A stretch of 64,000 bases of DNA from Spinacia oleracea (GCF_020520425.1 NC_079487.1:129602385-129666384); one strand, 5' to 3'. Positions 1 to 11,228 are shown, counted from the stretch's first letter. Notes: generated by a model not told the origin, from the letters alone. Numbers and translations: made by a program.

Positions 1-25
1 ATGAAGGGAAAATGATTTTCTTTTT

Positions 26-351
26 CAAAAGGTCTTGTACACACTAGGTGAACAATAAATTTATTATACATAAGTGTTTTTTTTTTAGTAATTTTTAACG
101 TGTTTTGATTAATATTTATATTATAATATTTTTTATGGAAAAACATTTTAAAGAGTTACATAGTTACCCTTTATACATTACTCCGTATTAGTGATTTTGA
201 AGAGTGTATTTTTATTAAAGCAAAAAAATTGTCACTAAAAAACGTGGTAGATAACTTTTACATTATAGCGGATAACTTTTAAAACATTATGAGTCAAATT
301 TCACTTCGATGTCAATATTTATTGTACACCACCTTTAAACAAAAATTTATG
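26..351 (+). repeat. Copy A of a dispersed ~330-bp AT-rich MITE family
   Basis: It begins with the same CAAAAGGTCTTG motif and ends with the same AAACAAnAATTTnTG motif as two tandem copies at 3132-3801 and an inverted copy at 7213-7517. Its internal palindrome is degraded compared with those copies. There is no coding capacity. The superfamily is not clear because I see no convincing terminal inverted repeat. Confidence 0.6.
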
Positions 352-512
352 CTCTCCGTTTCCCTCCCCTCTCTTATCCAAACCTTTTATCCTAACAAGA
401 GAGTTTATTCTCCTCCCTTTACATTATATTCAATTCCTTCCCTTTTCCAACATTTACCCTTATCCAAACAAAGTGTTAAGCAAATGATATAATAAGACCA
501 TACGTACTACTA

Positions 513-768
513 CCTCCGTTTCTGAATGTTTTTTAAGTACGTTTTGGAAAATGTGTCCAAAGTATGAAAACTTTGACCGTAAATTCTCACTATTATATAC
601 ATCAAAATGTTACATGTAAGATCTTGTCATATTGGTCTTGATATGTATTTTCACAATATCAAATTTTTATAATTTTTTCACATACGAAATTGAATATATT
701 AGTAGTTAAATATTGCATTAGAGTTAGTGCAAATAGTAACTGTAAAGATCTTTTTGAAACAGAGGAAG
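513..768. mobile_element. Stowaway-like MITE upstream of the intact P450
   Basis: The element is flanked by TA on both sides and has inverted ends of the type CTCCGTTTCTGAA / TTGAAACAGAGGAAG. The related copy at 8755-9006 lies in the opposite orientation, and a third related copy starts near 63792. Its right end lies about 17 bp before the TATA box of the P450 gene, so it now forms part of that gene's proximal promoter. Confidence 0.75.
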
Positions 769-785
769 TATGTAAGTAACTCACC

Positions 786-793
786 TATATAAA
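786..793 (+). promoter_or_regulatory. TATA box of the intact P450
   Basis: TATATAAA lies about 90 bp before the chosen ATG at 877. Transcription would be expected to start about 25-35 bp downstream, near 811-820. The in-frame ATG at 811 would therefore be at or before the cap site, which supports the start at 877. Confidence 0.6.
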
Positions 794-876
794 GGGCTCT
801 TTCCCTGAACATGAATCATAAGCCCCCTTCGGCCTTGCCTCCCCAACCTAAGAAAGAAATAAAAATTGAGCAAAAA

Positions 877-2424
877 ATGGTATACATGGTTATCATCACA
901 TTGCTCATTTCTTTTGTATTTTGTTGCTACTTCTTTGGTAAAAAAAATGGTCTCCCAACAAACTGGCCCCTTGTTGGGATGCTTCCCGCGCTTCTTAAAA
1001 ATGCTCACAGAATCAACGATTTTATGATTGAAGTTATGGAAAAATCTGATATGATTTTTCAAATAAAAGGCCCTTGGTTCACCAACATGAACCTACTACT
1101 TACCGTTGATCCTGCCAACATTTACCATGTGTCGAGCAAGAAATTCGGAAATTATGGAAAGGGCGCCAAGTTAAATGAAATCCTTGAACCCCTTGGAGAT
1201 GGGATCCTTAATACGGATTCTAATATATGGCTTTTCCATCGAAATGTAGCTCAATCTTTCACCAATCATCCTAAATTCCACCAACTTTTGGTGAATACAA
1301 CTTTTCAAAAAGTGGAGAGTGGTCTCATCCCGATCCTTGACCATGTATGTAAAGATGGAATTGAGATAGATTTGCATGATGTATTCTCGAGGTTCATGTA
1401 TGATGTCATGTCTATCATCATGATGGACCATGATCCATCATCTTTAACTGTTGAGTTGCCTAATTTTCCACTCTTAAAGGCTGTGCCTAGTATGGAGAAA
1501 GTGGGGATTTCTCGTCATGTAGTTCCGACATGCATTTGGAAATTTCAAAGGTGGTTGAATGTAGGCGAAGAGAAGAGGTTAAAACAAGAGACTAAAATAG
1601 TTGATGATTTCATTTACGAGTGCATAGATAGGAAAAAGGAAAAAATATTAATACAAGGAGCATCATCATCATCTAAAGACATTGATAATGAGGTGAGTCA
1701 TGTTGATTTATTGACATTATTGATCTTGGATGAGAACAAAAACACAAAATCTCTAGTTATTCAAAATAACGACAAGTTTTTAAGGGATACAATAACCAAC
1801 TTTTTCCTAGCCGGGGGTGAAACAACCAGTGTTGCTTTAGGTTGGTTTTTTTACCTTCTCTCGAAAAATCCACGAGTTTTACAAAAGATTAAAGAGGAAC
1901 TAAACACGATAATGATACCACTGAAAGATCAAAAAAATAATATAGATAGGTTTCTAAGAAACTTCAAAGAAGTCAGTAATAAGTTAATTTATCTTCATGC
2001 TACAATATGTGAAGTACTTAGATTGTATCCTTCGGTAGCTTTTACAAGCCATACACCAGTTGAACCAGACATCCTTCCAAGTGGTCATTTAGTGAATCCA
2101 AACATGCAAATTATCTTCAACCTATATGCAATGGGAAGGATGAAATCGATATGGGGAGATGACTGCAACGAGTTTAAGCCTGAAAGATTTATATCAGAAG
2201 GAAATGTGATTAAACATGAGCCATCATACAAGTATTCGGTGTTTAGTGGTGGGCCCAGGAGTTGCATAGGAAAGCAGATGGTGTTCATCCAAATGAAGAT
2301 TGTTGCTGCCATTGTAATCCAAAACTATCATATACAGGTAAAACAACATGATCATGTTCCAGATTCCTCTTTCATACTTCATATGAAGGATGAGTTTAAG
2401 GTTAAGGTATTTCGTTCTCAGTAA
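877..2424 (+). CDS. Cytochrome P450, CYP96A type (putative alkane/fatty-acid hydroxylase)
   Basis: An intact single-exon P450 of 515 residues, the usual length and gene structure for CYP96A. In order I see a hydrophobic N-terminal anchor (about 1-20), a proline-rich hinge (LPTNWPLVGMLP, 26-37), the I-helix oxygen-activation motif AGGETT (312-317), the K-helix ExxR as EVLR (379-382), FKPERF (433-438) and the heme loop FSGGPRSCIG with Cys463. The protein should sit on the ER membrane. Known CYP96A members such as Arabidopsis MAH1 oxidise mid-chain positions of wax alkanes; the substrate here is inferred only from family. The start at 877 is preferred to the in-frame ATG at 811 because the paralogue at 27412 begins at the same point and its upstream ATG runs straight into a stop. 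Two broken paralogues lie 21 and 25 kb downstream on the same strand. Confidence 0.92.
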   Translation: MVYMVIITLLISFVFCCYFFGKKNGLPTNWPLVGMLPALLKNAHRINDFMIEVMEKSDMIFQIKGPWFTNMNLLLTVDPANIYHVSSKKFGNYGKGAKLNEILEPLGDGILNTDSNIWLFHRNVAQSFTNHPKFHQLLVNTTFQKVESGLIPILDHVCKDGIEIDLHDVFSRFMYDVMSIIMMDHDPSSLTVELPNFPLLKAVPSMEKVGISRHVVPTCIWKFQRWLNVGEEKRLKQETKIVDDFIYECIDRKKEKILIQGASSSSKDIDNEVSHVDLLTLLILDENKNTKSLVIQNNDKFLRDTITNFFLAGGETTSVALGWFFYLLSKNPRVLQKIKEELNTIMIPLKDQKNNIDRFLRNFKEVSNKLIYLHATICEVLRLYPSVAFTSHTPVEPDILPSGHLVNPNMQIIFNLYAMGRMKSIWGDDCNEFKPERFISEGNVIKHEPSYKYSVFSGGPRSCIGKQMVFIQMKIVAAIVIQNYHIQVKQHDHVPDSSFILHMKDEFKVKVFRSQ

Positions 2425-3131
2425 CAAATTCAAATTAAATTGTATTACGCAAAATATGTATGTTCAATAATTTAATATTGGTGATTTAATTTCATAGCGG
2501 TAATTGTTCTCATATCAAGTGTTTATGCTATATTTTCGCATTGTATGAGGTTTAAGGCATTGTTATACTACTACGTTTATAAATCTTGTAATAAGGCCGG
2601 GTCTTAATTTGTAATGAAGTACACACTTGAGTTTGGAAATGTTATGTATTAATTACTATCTCCATTTTAAAATGATCTTTACACTTTTTATTTTAGTCTG
2701 TTTCACAATGTTATTTACAAATTTTATGTTTTTCTTAATTCGTTTTCATTTCTTTTATTTACTTTTTAAGTCAAACTAATGAATGGACAAGATTGGCTTT
2801 TTCACAATAAAGGGTCTAAGATTGAATACTATTATGGTGACTACCTTTTCTTTGCAGCCATTGAAAAACCTTTCATTAATTAAAAAATGGAAAATTTGTA
2901 ATTATTAATCCAACATTTGCCCGGTTTTCTTTAATTAAGCCTACCTATGCGATATTTCTAAATAATCCAACCTTTATGACCCAACTACTATTATTAAGCC
3001 TGGATGACCGGTTACCTGCTACAAAGTCAAGGAAATTTTGTAATTATTAATCCAATGTCCGATTTTCTTTAATTAAGCTTACCTATGCGATATTTCTAAA
3101 TAATCCAACCTTTATGACCCAACTACTATTA
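2425..3131. repeat. P450 3' flank with a ~100-bp direct duplication
   Basis: There is no gene here. About 100 bp near 2897-3000 is repeated with small changes near 3036-3131 (shared text includes ACCTATGCGATATTTC and TTTATGACCCAACTACTATT). The second copy abuts the MITE tandem that follows. Confidence 0.6.
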
Positions 3132-3466
3132 TTAGTTTCAAAAGGTCTTGCATGCACAAGGTGTACAATAAATTTATTGTACACCAACATAACTTTTATC
3201 CAGTTTTCTCTAACTTTTACCCAATTTTCTCTAACTTTTATATTATTAAAAAGAAGTTCATAGATAAACATTTTAAAGGGCTAAATGATAAATTTTATAC
3301 AATATTATTGATTTTGAAGAAATATTTTTTATTAAAATGAAAAATTTTATCAGTAAAAAATAGATAACTTTTACCTATATAAAGGTAACTTTTAAGTATT
3401 TTAAGTTAACTTTAACTTCGGTGTACAATATTTATCGTACACCCCATGTAAACAAGAATTTGTGTA
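3132..3466 (+). repeat. First unit of a tandem pair of the ~335-bp MITE family
   Basis: This unit is nearly identical to 3467-3801 at an offset of 335 bp. It contains a perfect 26-bp palindrome at 3160-3185 (GTGTACAATAAA mirrored) and a second imperfect one near the other end around 3419-3442. Short frames within it have no family resemblance. Confidence 0.75.
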
Positions 3467-3801
3467 TTAGTTTCAAAAGGTCTTGCATGCACAAGGTGTA
3501 CAATAAATTTATTGTACACCAACATAACTTTTATCCAGTTTTCTCTAACTTTTACCCAATTTTCTCTAACTTTTATATTATTAAAAAGAAGTTCATAGAT
3601 AAACATTTTAAAGGGCTAAATGATAAATTTTATACAATATTATTGATTTTGAAGAAATTTTTTTTATTAAAATGAAAAATTTTATCAGTAAAAAATAGAT
3701 AACTTTTACCTATATAAAGGTAACTTTTAAGTATTTTAAGTTAACTTTAACTTCGGTGGACAATATTTATCATACACCCCATGTAAATAAGAATTTGTGT
3801 A
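3467..3801 (+). repeat. Second unit of the tandem MITE pair
   Basis: A direct repeat of 3132-3466 with very few differences, including the same 26-bp palindrome at 3495-3520. The junction has no spacer, as expected for a recent unequal crossover or tandem insertion rather than two unrelated landings. Confidence 0.75.
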
Positions 3802-3807
3802 TTAGTT

Positions 3808-3975
3808 TTTATACTCTATCACGCCCCTCACATGAAAGCCCTTTGGGCTTGAAGTGTGGATGCATCATATGCCTCCTCATACCTAGCGCGAAATATTCCA
3901 CTTTAAAAGGAGGGGTGGATGAGATTCGAACCTGTGACCTTTGCGTCACGTTGGCTCTGATACACATTTCCTACA
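3808..3975 (-). mobile_element. Fragment of a small retroelement with an initiator-tRNA-Met-type primer site
   Basis: On the minus strand the stretch begins with TATCAGAGCCAACGTGACG and continues with GGTTCGAATCTCATCC. The motif TGGTATCAGAGC is the usual plant LTR-element primer site for initiator tRNA-Met, and this arrangement is typical of short TRIM-type elements. No terminal repeats were found around it, so it is called a fragment. Confidence 0.35.
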
Positions 3976-4067
3976 GAATGAAGTAGTATGCCTTTATTTA
4001 ATTAATTACTCCATACATATTAATTACGTTATAGCTGAAGATGAATAGATTAAAGATTATAAATTAA

Positions 4068-5041
4068 GGGTCTGTTTGGCGATCACTTTCAGTCAACTTA
4101 AATGATTAGGTGCTGATAATTTAAGTCACCTTAAATGAATAAGAGTGTTTGGTAAGAAGCTGAAATAAAATTTAAGGTGGATAAATGGACTGAAATCCAA
4201 ACGTTAATAGGATTAACGTCTGTAAATCAGTCACGAAATCAGTCATGGAATCTTTATTTTCTGTAAATAAAAAAAATAGAAAAACCAGAGAAACCAAAAC
4301 AGGTAGCAATTAATCAAGTAACAAACAAAATACTGGAACCAATACTCTGCACTGGAAACATGCAACTTATATTATCATCAAATCTCATATCAATTTCTTC
4401 AATCACAATCTCTTTCCTTGTTCTTCAAAGCCTAGAAATCCAATTATGCTAATTCCGATTTTTCAGCAAAATAAGGTGGTTTAGGACTTTAGAGTGATTG
4501 AGTGATTCAGAGGTGAGATTCAAGTTTTTTGACAAATTTTGGGATTAAAACAAACAAATTTGAAGATCTGATGGAAGGTAAATGAGAGGAATTTTTTTTG
4601 TTCTCCACCTTACTACAGACAAAAGAAAAGAAGGGAGGTTGAAAAAAGCAGGACATTGCCAAATTGCCATCCTAAAACAAAAACCTGAGAGAGAAAGGAA
4701 GGAAATCCAAAGCAAGTCAAGTGGCCCATCTTGTCCATTTACCATTCTTTAAATTTTGATTTGTTTTCAATGACCCAAATTTAACGACCCAAATTAAAAT
4801 AACATGTACGAAGTATTATTATTTTATGTATTAATAGAATAAAAATAAATAATATTGATATAAAAGTATATGAAATATTAGCTAAAAAAATCAATATCTT
4901 AAACAATCAGTTTTACCAAACAGGTTTCTAATTCAGCTATCTTATCAGTTTCAGCACCTTATCAATTTCAGTTGATACCTTATTAATTCAGGCAACTTAT
5001 CAGTTTCAGCTACATTTCAGCTAATGTTGCCAAACATAGCC
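4068..5041. mobile_element. PIF/Harbinger (Tourist-like) non-autonomous element
   Basis: It is flanked by TAA on both sides (4065-4067 and 5042-5044). Its ends are GGGTCTGTTTGGC and, inverted, GGCTATGTTTGGC. The subterminal region carries several CAGTTTCAG / CTTATCA repeats. No transposase is visible in its 974 bp. It sits directly against the 3' end of the split knottin gene. Confidence 0.7.
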
Positions 5042-5044
5042 TAA

Positions 5045-5739
5045 GCACCAAAAGGATCGGGGAAACATAACCATTTGAATAAACCCACTGGCAATTGGCA
5101 TGCACGCTAAGGGTTCGCAACATGACCTAGTCTCGTCCCCTGGATATTGGACGCATTCTTCCATCCTAGTTCTGCAACTGAGACCATTTATATTAGGTAA
5201 ATTTGTCAAAAACTACCTTATAAAATATGATTTTTGCGAAAAACTACCTTATAAAAAAAATGTTGTAATAAACTACCTTATAAAAATTTTATGTTGTAAG
5301 ATACTACCTTTGGCCATATTATGAGCATTAATTCAAAATTACGACGTTGACTTTACTAGGTGCATATTACGCGACATCTAACGGGAAAGACGTAATTAAA
5401 TGGCACGTGACATATATATGGTAAAGTCAATCCCGAAATTTCAATCAAACGTTCGTAATTTGGGAAAAGGTAGTATCTTACAACATAAATTTTTTATAAG
5501 GTAGTTTATTACAACATTTTTTTTATAAGGTAGTTTTTCGCAAAAATCATATTTTATAAGGTAGTTTTTGACAAATTTGCCTTTATATTATTGTTATTAT
5601 CAGCGCCAACCCCTTGAAGCATGATGCTTGTAAGGGGGTGCGGGATTTCGCGGACGCCTAACACGGGTTCAGGTGCGGTGGTAACCACCAATATTGCTAC
5701 CAAAACTACCATACTAACATGCACCCTCTTCATCTCCAT
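5045..5739 (-). pseudogene. Secreted cystine-knot peptide gene, amaranth alpha-amylase-inhibitor-like, split by a MITE
   Basis: Read on the minus strand from an ATG at 5739, the first half encodes a typical signal peptide (MEMKRVHVS then a Val/Ile/Leu-rich core) and a short acidic or proline-bearing propeptide. A 386-bp Mutator-type MITE (5196-5581) interrupts the gene. The far side encodes a six-cysteine pattern C-x6-C-x10-CC-x4-C-x(n)-C, including CCEPLAC. The Amaranthus alpha-amylase inhibitor knottin has C-x6-C-x8-CC-x4-C-x6-C with CCEPYTC, so a related insect-amylase or protease inhibitor is the best guess. The spacing before the last Cys is unusually long, so that assignment is uncertain. 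A second relic of the family starts at 33177. A TATA-like CTTATAATA lies just upstream near 5755-5763. The gene is presumably inactive unless the MITE is spliced out. Confidence 0.6.
5196..5581. mobile_element. Mutator-type MITE with long inverted arms and 9-bp target duplication
   Basis: Inverted arms of about 110 bp start GGTAAATTTGTCAAAAACTA and GGCAAATTTGTCAAAAACTA. The 9-bp TTTATATTA flanks both sides (5187-5195 and 5582-5590). Nine-base duplications are the hallmark of Mutator-like transposition. Each arm repeats an ACTACCTTATAAAA module three times. Confidence 0.85.
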
Positions 5740-6195
5740 TTCTTCACTTACGGAGTATTATAAGTATTTTTTTTTTTGGAGGATTAATGTACATGGGCTG
5801 CAATTAGTTTTGCTCTTCTATATGAATATTTATTTTTAAAAAATATATTCCGGGTCAGCGGTTCGAGCAAAATTTTGTGGGTTTTGACAGGACCGGATTG
5901 GAAACCCAAAATCGCATTTTCCAAGGACTGAGGACTAAATCCATTGGTCCGGACTGGACTGTGCACACCCCGACCCCTGTCCTTAAACATTTGATACAGC
6001 GTCACTGCGTCATGCTCAAACCCAGACCAGAAACGGCCCAAATACACCACGGCCCAATCCTGTTAGCCCTCTCCCCTCTGCAACTGCCGGATAAAATGCC
6101 CCCTTAATTAATAGATTGATGATGACACGTACTTAAAATTATAATTAATAATAGTAATCATTGTGATTGGTATTGGTTTATCCTCAAGTTTTATA
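5740..6195. other. Intergenic stretch without a recognisable gene
   Basis: It contains the putative promoter of the split knottin gene on the minus strand (5740-5790). The remaining sequence (5840-6120), moderately GC-rich, has short open frames on both strands that resemble no family I know. Confidence 0.5.
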
Positions 6196-6520
6196 CTCCC
6201 TCCGTCCCATAATATAGTGCCCGTTTGACCAAAATCACGGTTATTAAGGTAAAGTATAACATTGATAATAAAAACAATAATTATTTGTTCTTTCAAGATA
6301 AAGTACATGTTAGTTGGCTTATATGGAGAGAGAAATTAGAGATTAAAGGTGTGTACATAATAAATAGGCCTAAAAAAGACAAAAATCAAGCACATGGGTT
6401 GAATAAAAGTCAAAAAATACAATTTTCAAAGTAAAAATTAATGGTTTAAAATAGAAATAGGCACATCATTTAGGGACACCATTTTAGGAAAACAGGCACT
6501 ATATTATGGGACGGAGGGAG
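6196..6520. mobile_element. Stowaway MITE
   Basis: Textbook termini CTCCCTCCGTCCCATAATAT and its inverse GACGGAGGGAG are flanked by TA at 6194-6195 and 6521-6522. The length is 325 bp and there is no coding capacity. The same terminus recurs in the short derivative at 24501-24589. Confidence 0.9.
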
Positions 6521-6739
6521 TATGTGGCAAGCCACAGCATTAAGCTGATTGTATGACGTGTTCACATTGATTATCAATCAATGCAACTCTGCGCGCCTAA
6601 GCAAATATAATAAACTGGGAATACATATTATACCACATGAATGCTTGTTGGAGTAGTGTCCAACCAACTCAAACGTTTTCTTGGGCCGTTGGGCGTAAGA
6701 CGTTGCGGGTTCGATGACTGACAGGAACATTTACTAACT

Positions 6740-8310
6740 CTTCCAAACTTATAAAAGTAACTGAAAATATAAATAGAAGTAACCAGATACAAATAGAAGA
6801 AACATATACTCCATAATAAAATTACCATACGAAAAATCACCCTAGTGAAATATTAACATACGAAAAGTAGAATTGAAGCAACTAATTACAATAAGTAGAA
6901 GTAACCTTTAGTAGCTAATATTTAAAAGTAACAACGTTAACCTACAAAAAGTAATTCTAGTAAAATATTAAAGTAACATCCTAATATTCTAAGTGAATAA
7001 GTAGCTTGATTAAAGGTAATTCTTCCATAATTATAAAAATAACTGAAATTATAAATAGAAGTAACCTTTAGTAATATTTAGTAATGATTGCGCCTAATAT
7101 TTAACACAAATTCTTATTTACAATGGTTGTACAATCAATTATAAAAATAACTGAAATTATAAATAGAAGTAACCTTTAGTAATATTTAGTAATGATTGCG
7201 CCTAATATTTAACACAAATTCTTATTTACAATGGTTGTACAATAAATATTGTACACCAAAGTAAAAGTTAACTCAAAATGTCTAAAAGTTATCCATTTTT
7301 TAATGATAAATTTTTTCATTTTAATAAAAATTGTTTCATCAAAATCACTAATAATTTATAAAATTAATCATTTAACTCTTTAAAATGTTTATCTATCTAC
7401 ATTTTTTTACTAATATAAAAGTTAATCAAAACTAGGTTAAAGTTACAAAAAAATAAGTAAAAGTTATCTTGGTGTACAATAAATTTATTGTACACCTAGT
7501 GCGCGCAAGACCTTTTGAATATTTAAAAGTAACTAACATTAACATACAAAAACTATGTACCCCAGTGAAATATTAATGTAACCAATTACTATAAATAGAA
7601 GCAACCTTTAGGAGTAATATTTAAAAGTAACAACGTTAAAATACAAAAAGTAATCCTTGTAAAATAGTAAAGTAACATCCTAATGTTTTAAGTAAATAAG
7701 TAGCTTGATTAAAGGTAATTCTTCTAAAATTATACAAGTAACTGAAATTATAAATAGAAGTAACCCTTAGTAATACAAGTAGTTGTTGTTCGACCTCTCC
7801 CCCCCTCCCCCCCCTAAAAAAAAAGTTACAGTTGTGCTTTTGGTTTAAAAGTAACACCATTAACATACAAAAGATAACCTTAGTAAAAAAAACTAAAGTA
7901 ACTTCCTAATGTTATACGAAGTATGTGACTAAGTAACTGGATTAAAAATACCTATTCTAAAACTATTAAAGTAACTGAAATTATAAATATAAGTAAGTAA
8001 GTAACCCTTAGTAATATAAGTAGTGGTTGTGCATATGGTTTAAAAGTAACACAATTTACATACAAAATATAAGCTTAGTAAAAAAAAAAACTAAAGTAAC
8101 TTCCCAATGTTATATGTGACTAATTAACTGGATTAAAAGTAACATTGTTAAGACTACAAAGTAACTGGAATTATAAATAGAAGTAACCAATTACGAATAT
8201 AAGTAATCTTAAGTAATATTAGTGGTAGTTGTACTTAAAATTTAAAAGTAACACTATTAAGTATTAACATACAACATGTAACCCTGATTAAAAATTAAAG
8301 TAACTTCGCA
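6740..8310. repeat. Degenerate AT-rich repeat field built on an AAGTAACT module
   Basis: Units of very roughly 200 bp recur with text such as CTGAAATTATAAATAGAAGT, AAAGTAACATCCTAATG and TAGCTTGATTAAAGGTAATT. A nearly exact tandem duplication of about 108 bp lies at 7028-7135 and 7136-7243. A copy of the 335-bp MITE family is embedded at 7213-7517. No gene is visible. Confidence 0.65.
7213..7517 (-). repeat. Inverted copy of the ~335-bp palindrome-bearing MITE family
   Basis: It runs in reverse relative to 3132-3801, beginning CACAAATTCTTATTTAC and ending CGCAAGACCTTTTG. The 26-bp palindrome is preserved perfectly at 7471-7496. Confidence 0.7.
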
Positions 8311-8754
8311 ACATTTTATATGATAAAATACCACTTAAAAAAATAATTACTATTTAAATTAAGATTAATAATCCTAAGTATTATGTGAGTAATCTTGAAT
8401 GATATTATAAACACCAAAAATTTAAGAATTATGATGTGAATAATTTAAAAAATGAAAAAAGTTGTATCGTTGTCCAAAATAAGAGAAGGAAAAAGGACAA
8501 AAAAATTGCCTCAACCAAGGGTAGTACCCAAGATCAATGCACGCATCAAAGCTCTAATTTAATTCAATTCCATGATATATGTTCTTGCGTTTTATATATA
8601 AACACCATTAGTAGCTAGCTGGGCGGCGCACTACTTCCCCAATGTGAATGCGTCGCACCGTTAGTTGATGGTGTGGCGCGTCACACGCAAGACTTGCTGT
8701 TGTTTCTTGGGAAACGACTTTGAACACGATCTTTCCGAACACAACAAGATACTA

Positions 8755-9006
8755 TCTCCGTTTCAGAAAGTTCTTTACAGTTACTATTTGTACGGACTCC
8801 AATGCAATATTTAACTACTATTATATCCAATTTTCTATGTGAAAAAAATATAAAAAGTTGATATTCTGAAAATACATAATGAGACCAATCTAACAAGATA
8901 TTACATGTAAAGTTTTGATGTATATAATAGTGAGAATTTACGGTCAAAGTTTTCATATTTTGGACACATATTCCTAAGCGTAAAGAACTTTCAGAAACGG
9001 AGGAAG
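8755..9006. mobile_element. Stowaway-like MITE, relative of 513-768
   Basis: The termini TCTCCGTTTCAGAAAG and its inverse CTTTCAGAAACGGAGGAAG are flanked by TA. The interior is the reverse complement of the copy at 513-768 (shared text ACAGTTACTATTTG and the GTGAGAATTTACGG region). Confidence 0.8.
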
Positions 9007-10793
9007 TACGTAATAGTAGTAGTTATTTAATTTCCTGGCGCACAAGATTGGTGTCTACTATCTAACACAACGTCATAACAATGAACTAGGATTAAAAACA
9101 TAAAGAACGTAGAACATTGCATCCTACAACCTTTAAAAGTGAGAACTTGGTTTTGACTATTCATTCAATAGTTCATTGACCAAAGTGCCCTTAAACCTCT
9201 CCCATTTAACATTTGTGCTATCTTGCTCATCTGTTGCCACGTTGCTTTGTGGGCTGCCTTAACCCCCTCTGTCTTGTTTTCTTTTCTCTCTCCCTTGCCT
9301 CTCCTTCTCCCTTCATCCTTTTCTCTTTCAAGGTTTGCTGTCATCTCCCATGGCGTCGGTGCGGCCCCGCCGTTTTCCCCGGCAAAAAACTATCGGCTTT
9401 CTTGATGTTTTAAGGTTAATGTTAGTGTTAAAAAATCTGATTTTGGATCTGTTGAGCTAGAATTTGATCTCGATCGCGTTTTCTAGGGTTTCTACTTCTA
9501 GATCTTTTGATTGGCTGATGCGGAGGTGAAAGCAACGAGCTTCAAGTTGCTTCAAGTTCAAGGTTTCTCTCCTTGACTCTTTCCCTTTCTCCTCTGTTGA
9601 TTACGTTTTTTAGGGTTTATGATATCAATTTTCTTCATTTTCTCTACACACGCACTCTCCTTCTCTCAGCCATTCGAGCCATCTATCTCTAGGGTTTTGA
9701 ACTTTCATTTTCTGTTTTCATAACTCTGTCCATCAACTACCATTCTCACTCCTAAATATCAATTTCAATTCGTAACTCTAAATTCTTACAAAGTGATCGA
9801 TGAACTTCTGAAGATTTCTGCAAAATTAGGGTTTTAATTCTTCAGAACACGGTCAGATCTTCGCGAATTTCTATCAATTTGATGAAAGTTGATTGTTGAT
9901 GAGATTCTGTATGGCCATCCCCCAACGAAGGTTAGTCGTTTGTTTTTTTTCATGATTCATGACTTGATTGGTTTTTCTGGGCGAATATACATACTAAACA
10001 GGTCTTTTTTGTGTAGTATTTCAAAGTAACAATGATCCGGGACTATGGATTTCGTTTCATGTGATGTATAGGTGAGTCCTCATCTCATTCTTATGTATAT
10101 ATAGGATATCTGCTTTTCCATCATCAGTCAAACTCAGTTTGTTGGGCATCATTACAGTTGGTTTAAGCAAATTAAGATTCGAGTGCGCTAGACTATACTC
10201 AATTAAGTGGATTGGAATTATATTGGGATTTTAGTTATTCTTTAAATAAAATTGATTAGGAGTAATCGAATGGGATTAGGGGAAGTCGACTGTGTTTTGT
10301 TTTAGATTTTCGGCAATTTAATGTTGTTACTGTAAGTTTTCTTTTACAAAAATCATTTTACCATTTTCAAATTTGTTTGTATTTTTAAATTTATTATTCG
10401 CTAATTACAGCAGAAACCCTAAGAATTTTGTTCAGCTCTAAAATATTGAAATTGATTTGATCTGTTTCAAATTTCAATGATTCTATTACGTAATCTTAAA
10501 TGTGAGTACCTTTGTATTTAGTGGGACTTTGGAGACCATTACACTAACCATTTGGCAGAGATTAGTACAATGTATCATGTAGGAAATGTTTGCAGGATGG
10601 GGCATAGATGCATAGTCATGCGATTTATTCAACTTTTTCTTCACATTACAGATCAATTTTTCTCTTCTTATTAATTTTTATTTCCAATTTCTGTATGTTT
10701 GGAGCTTCATTGAGGATCTTTTTAGCTATATCAGTTTTTTTGGTGTCATTAGTATGATCTATATACAACTACATTTGCAAAATCAAGGGTGAT

Positions 10794-11228
10794 TTGATAC
10801 TTCTTTCAGTTATTGCAGGAGTTTCTTGGTTTCAGCTAGGCGCAAAAAGTATTGAGCTCACAAAGAATGTAAACCAATTATCTAAAAACCATAAGTTTAT
10901 CTGCTACTGGGTATTTTCAATGATCGAAGATCCAAAAAAAATCATGGTAATTGAGGAAGAAGAGATTGCAAAAGCGACAGTTCCAAAGTTTGTTAATTGT
11001 TCTGCTTCTGCTACAGGTGCTTCTATGGATGACCACCACCATTATCAGCAACAGCAACAAAAACTTAGTTCAGCTATCACTTTCAATGGGGTCATAATTC
11101 CTGTTGATTTGCCTCTAAAAGGTATGCCATTTCTCCTCAAATGTAGGCTTGCTGGTTACGTTTTAAACAATTATTTCCTTTTCAACTTTTTAGTTGTGAA
11201 GTTCTTCAGCTTTTTTTATTATTTTTAG
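10794..11228 (+). other. Unrecognised exon-like open frame
   Basis: The frame of 144 codons contains an acidic run (EEEEIAKATVPKF), a His/Gln-rich patch (DDHHHYQQQQQK) and then ITFNGVIIPVDLPLKG, followed by a possible splice donor GGTATGCC at 11121. The composition looks like coding sequence up to that donor and like intron after it. I recognise no family. Further exon-like frames lie at 11560-11700 and 11702-12097 (GRSTTSRCHTPF, an acidic EEEEEIS run), but I cannot join them with confidence. It may be a captured fragment. Confidence 0.25.

Noticed and set aside
811-876. In-frame upstream ATG that would lengthen the P450 by 22 residues
   Set aside because: It lies only about 18-25 bp after the TATA box, adds a non-hydrophobic stretch before the membrane anchor, and the matching ATG of the paralogue at 27364 meets a stop at once.
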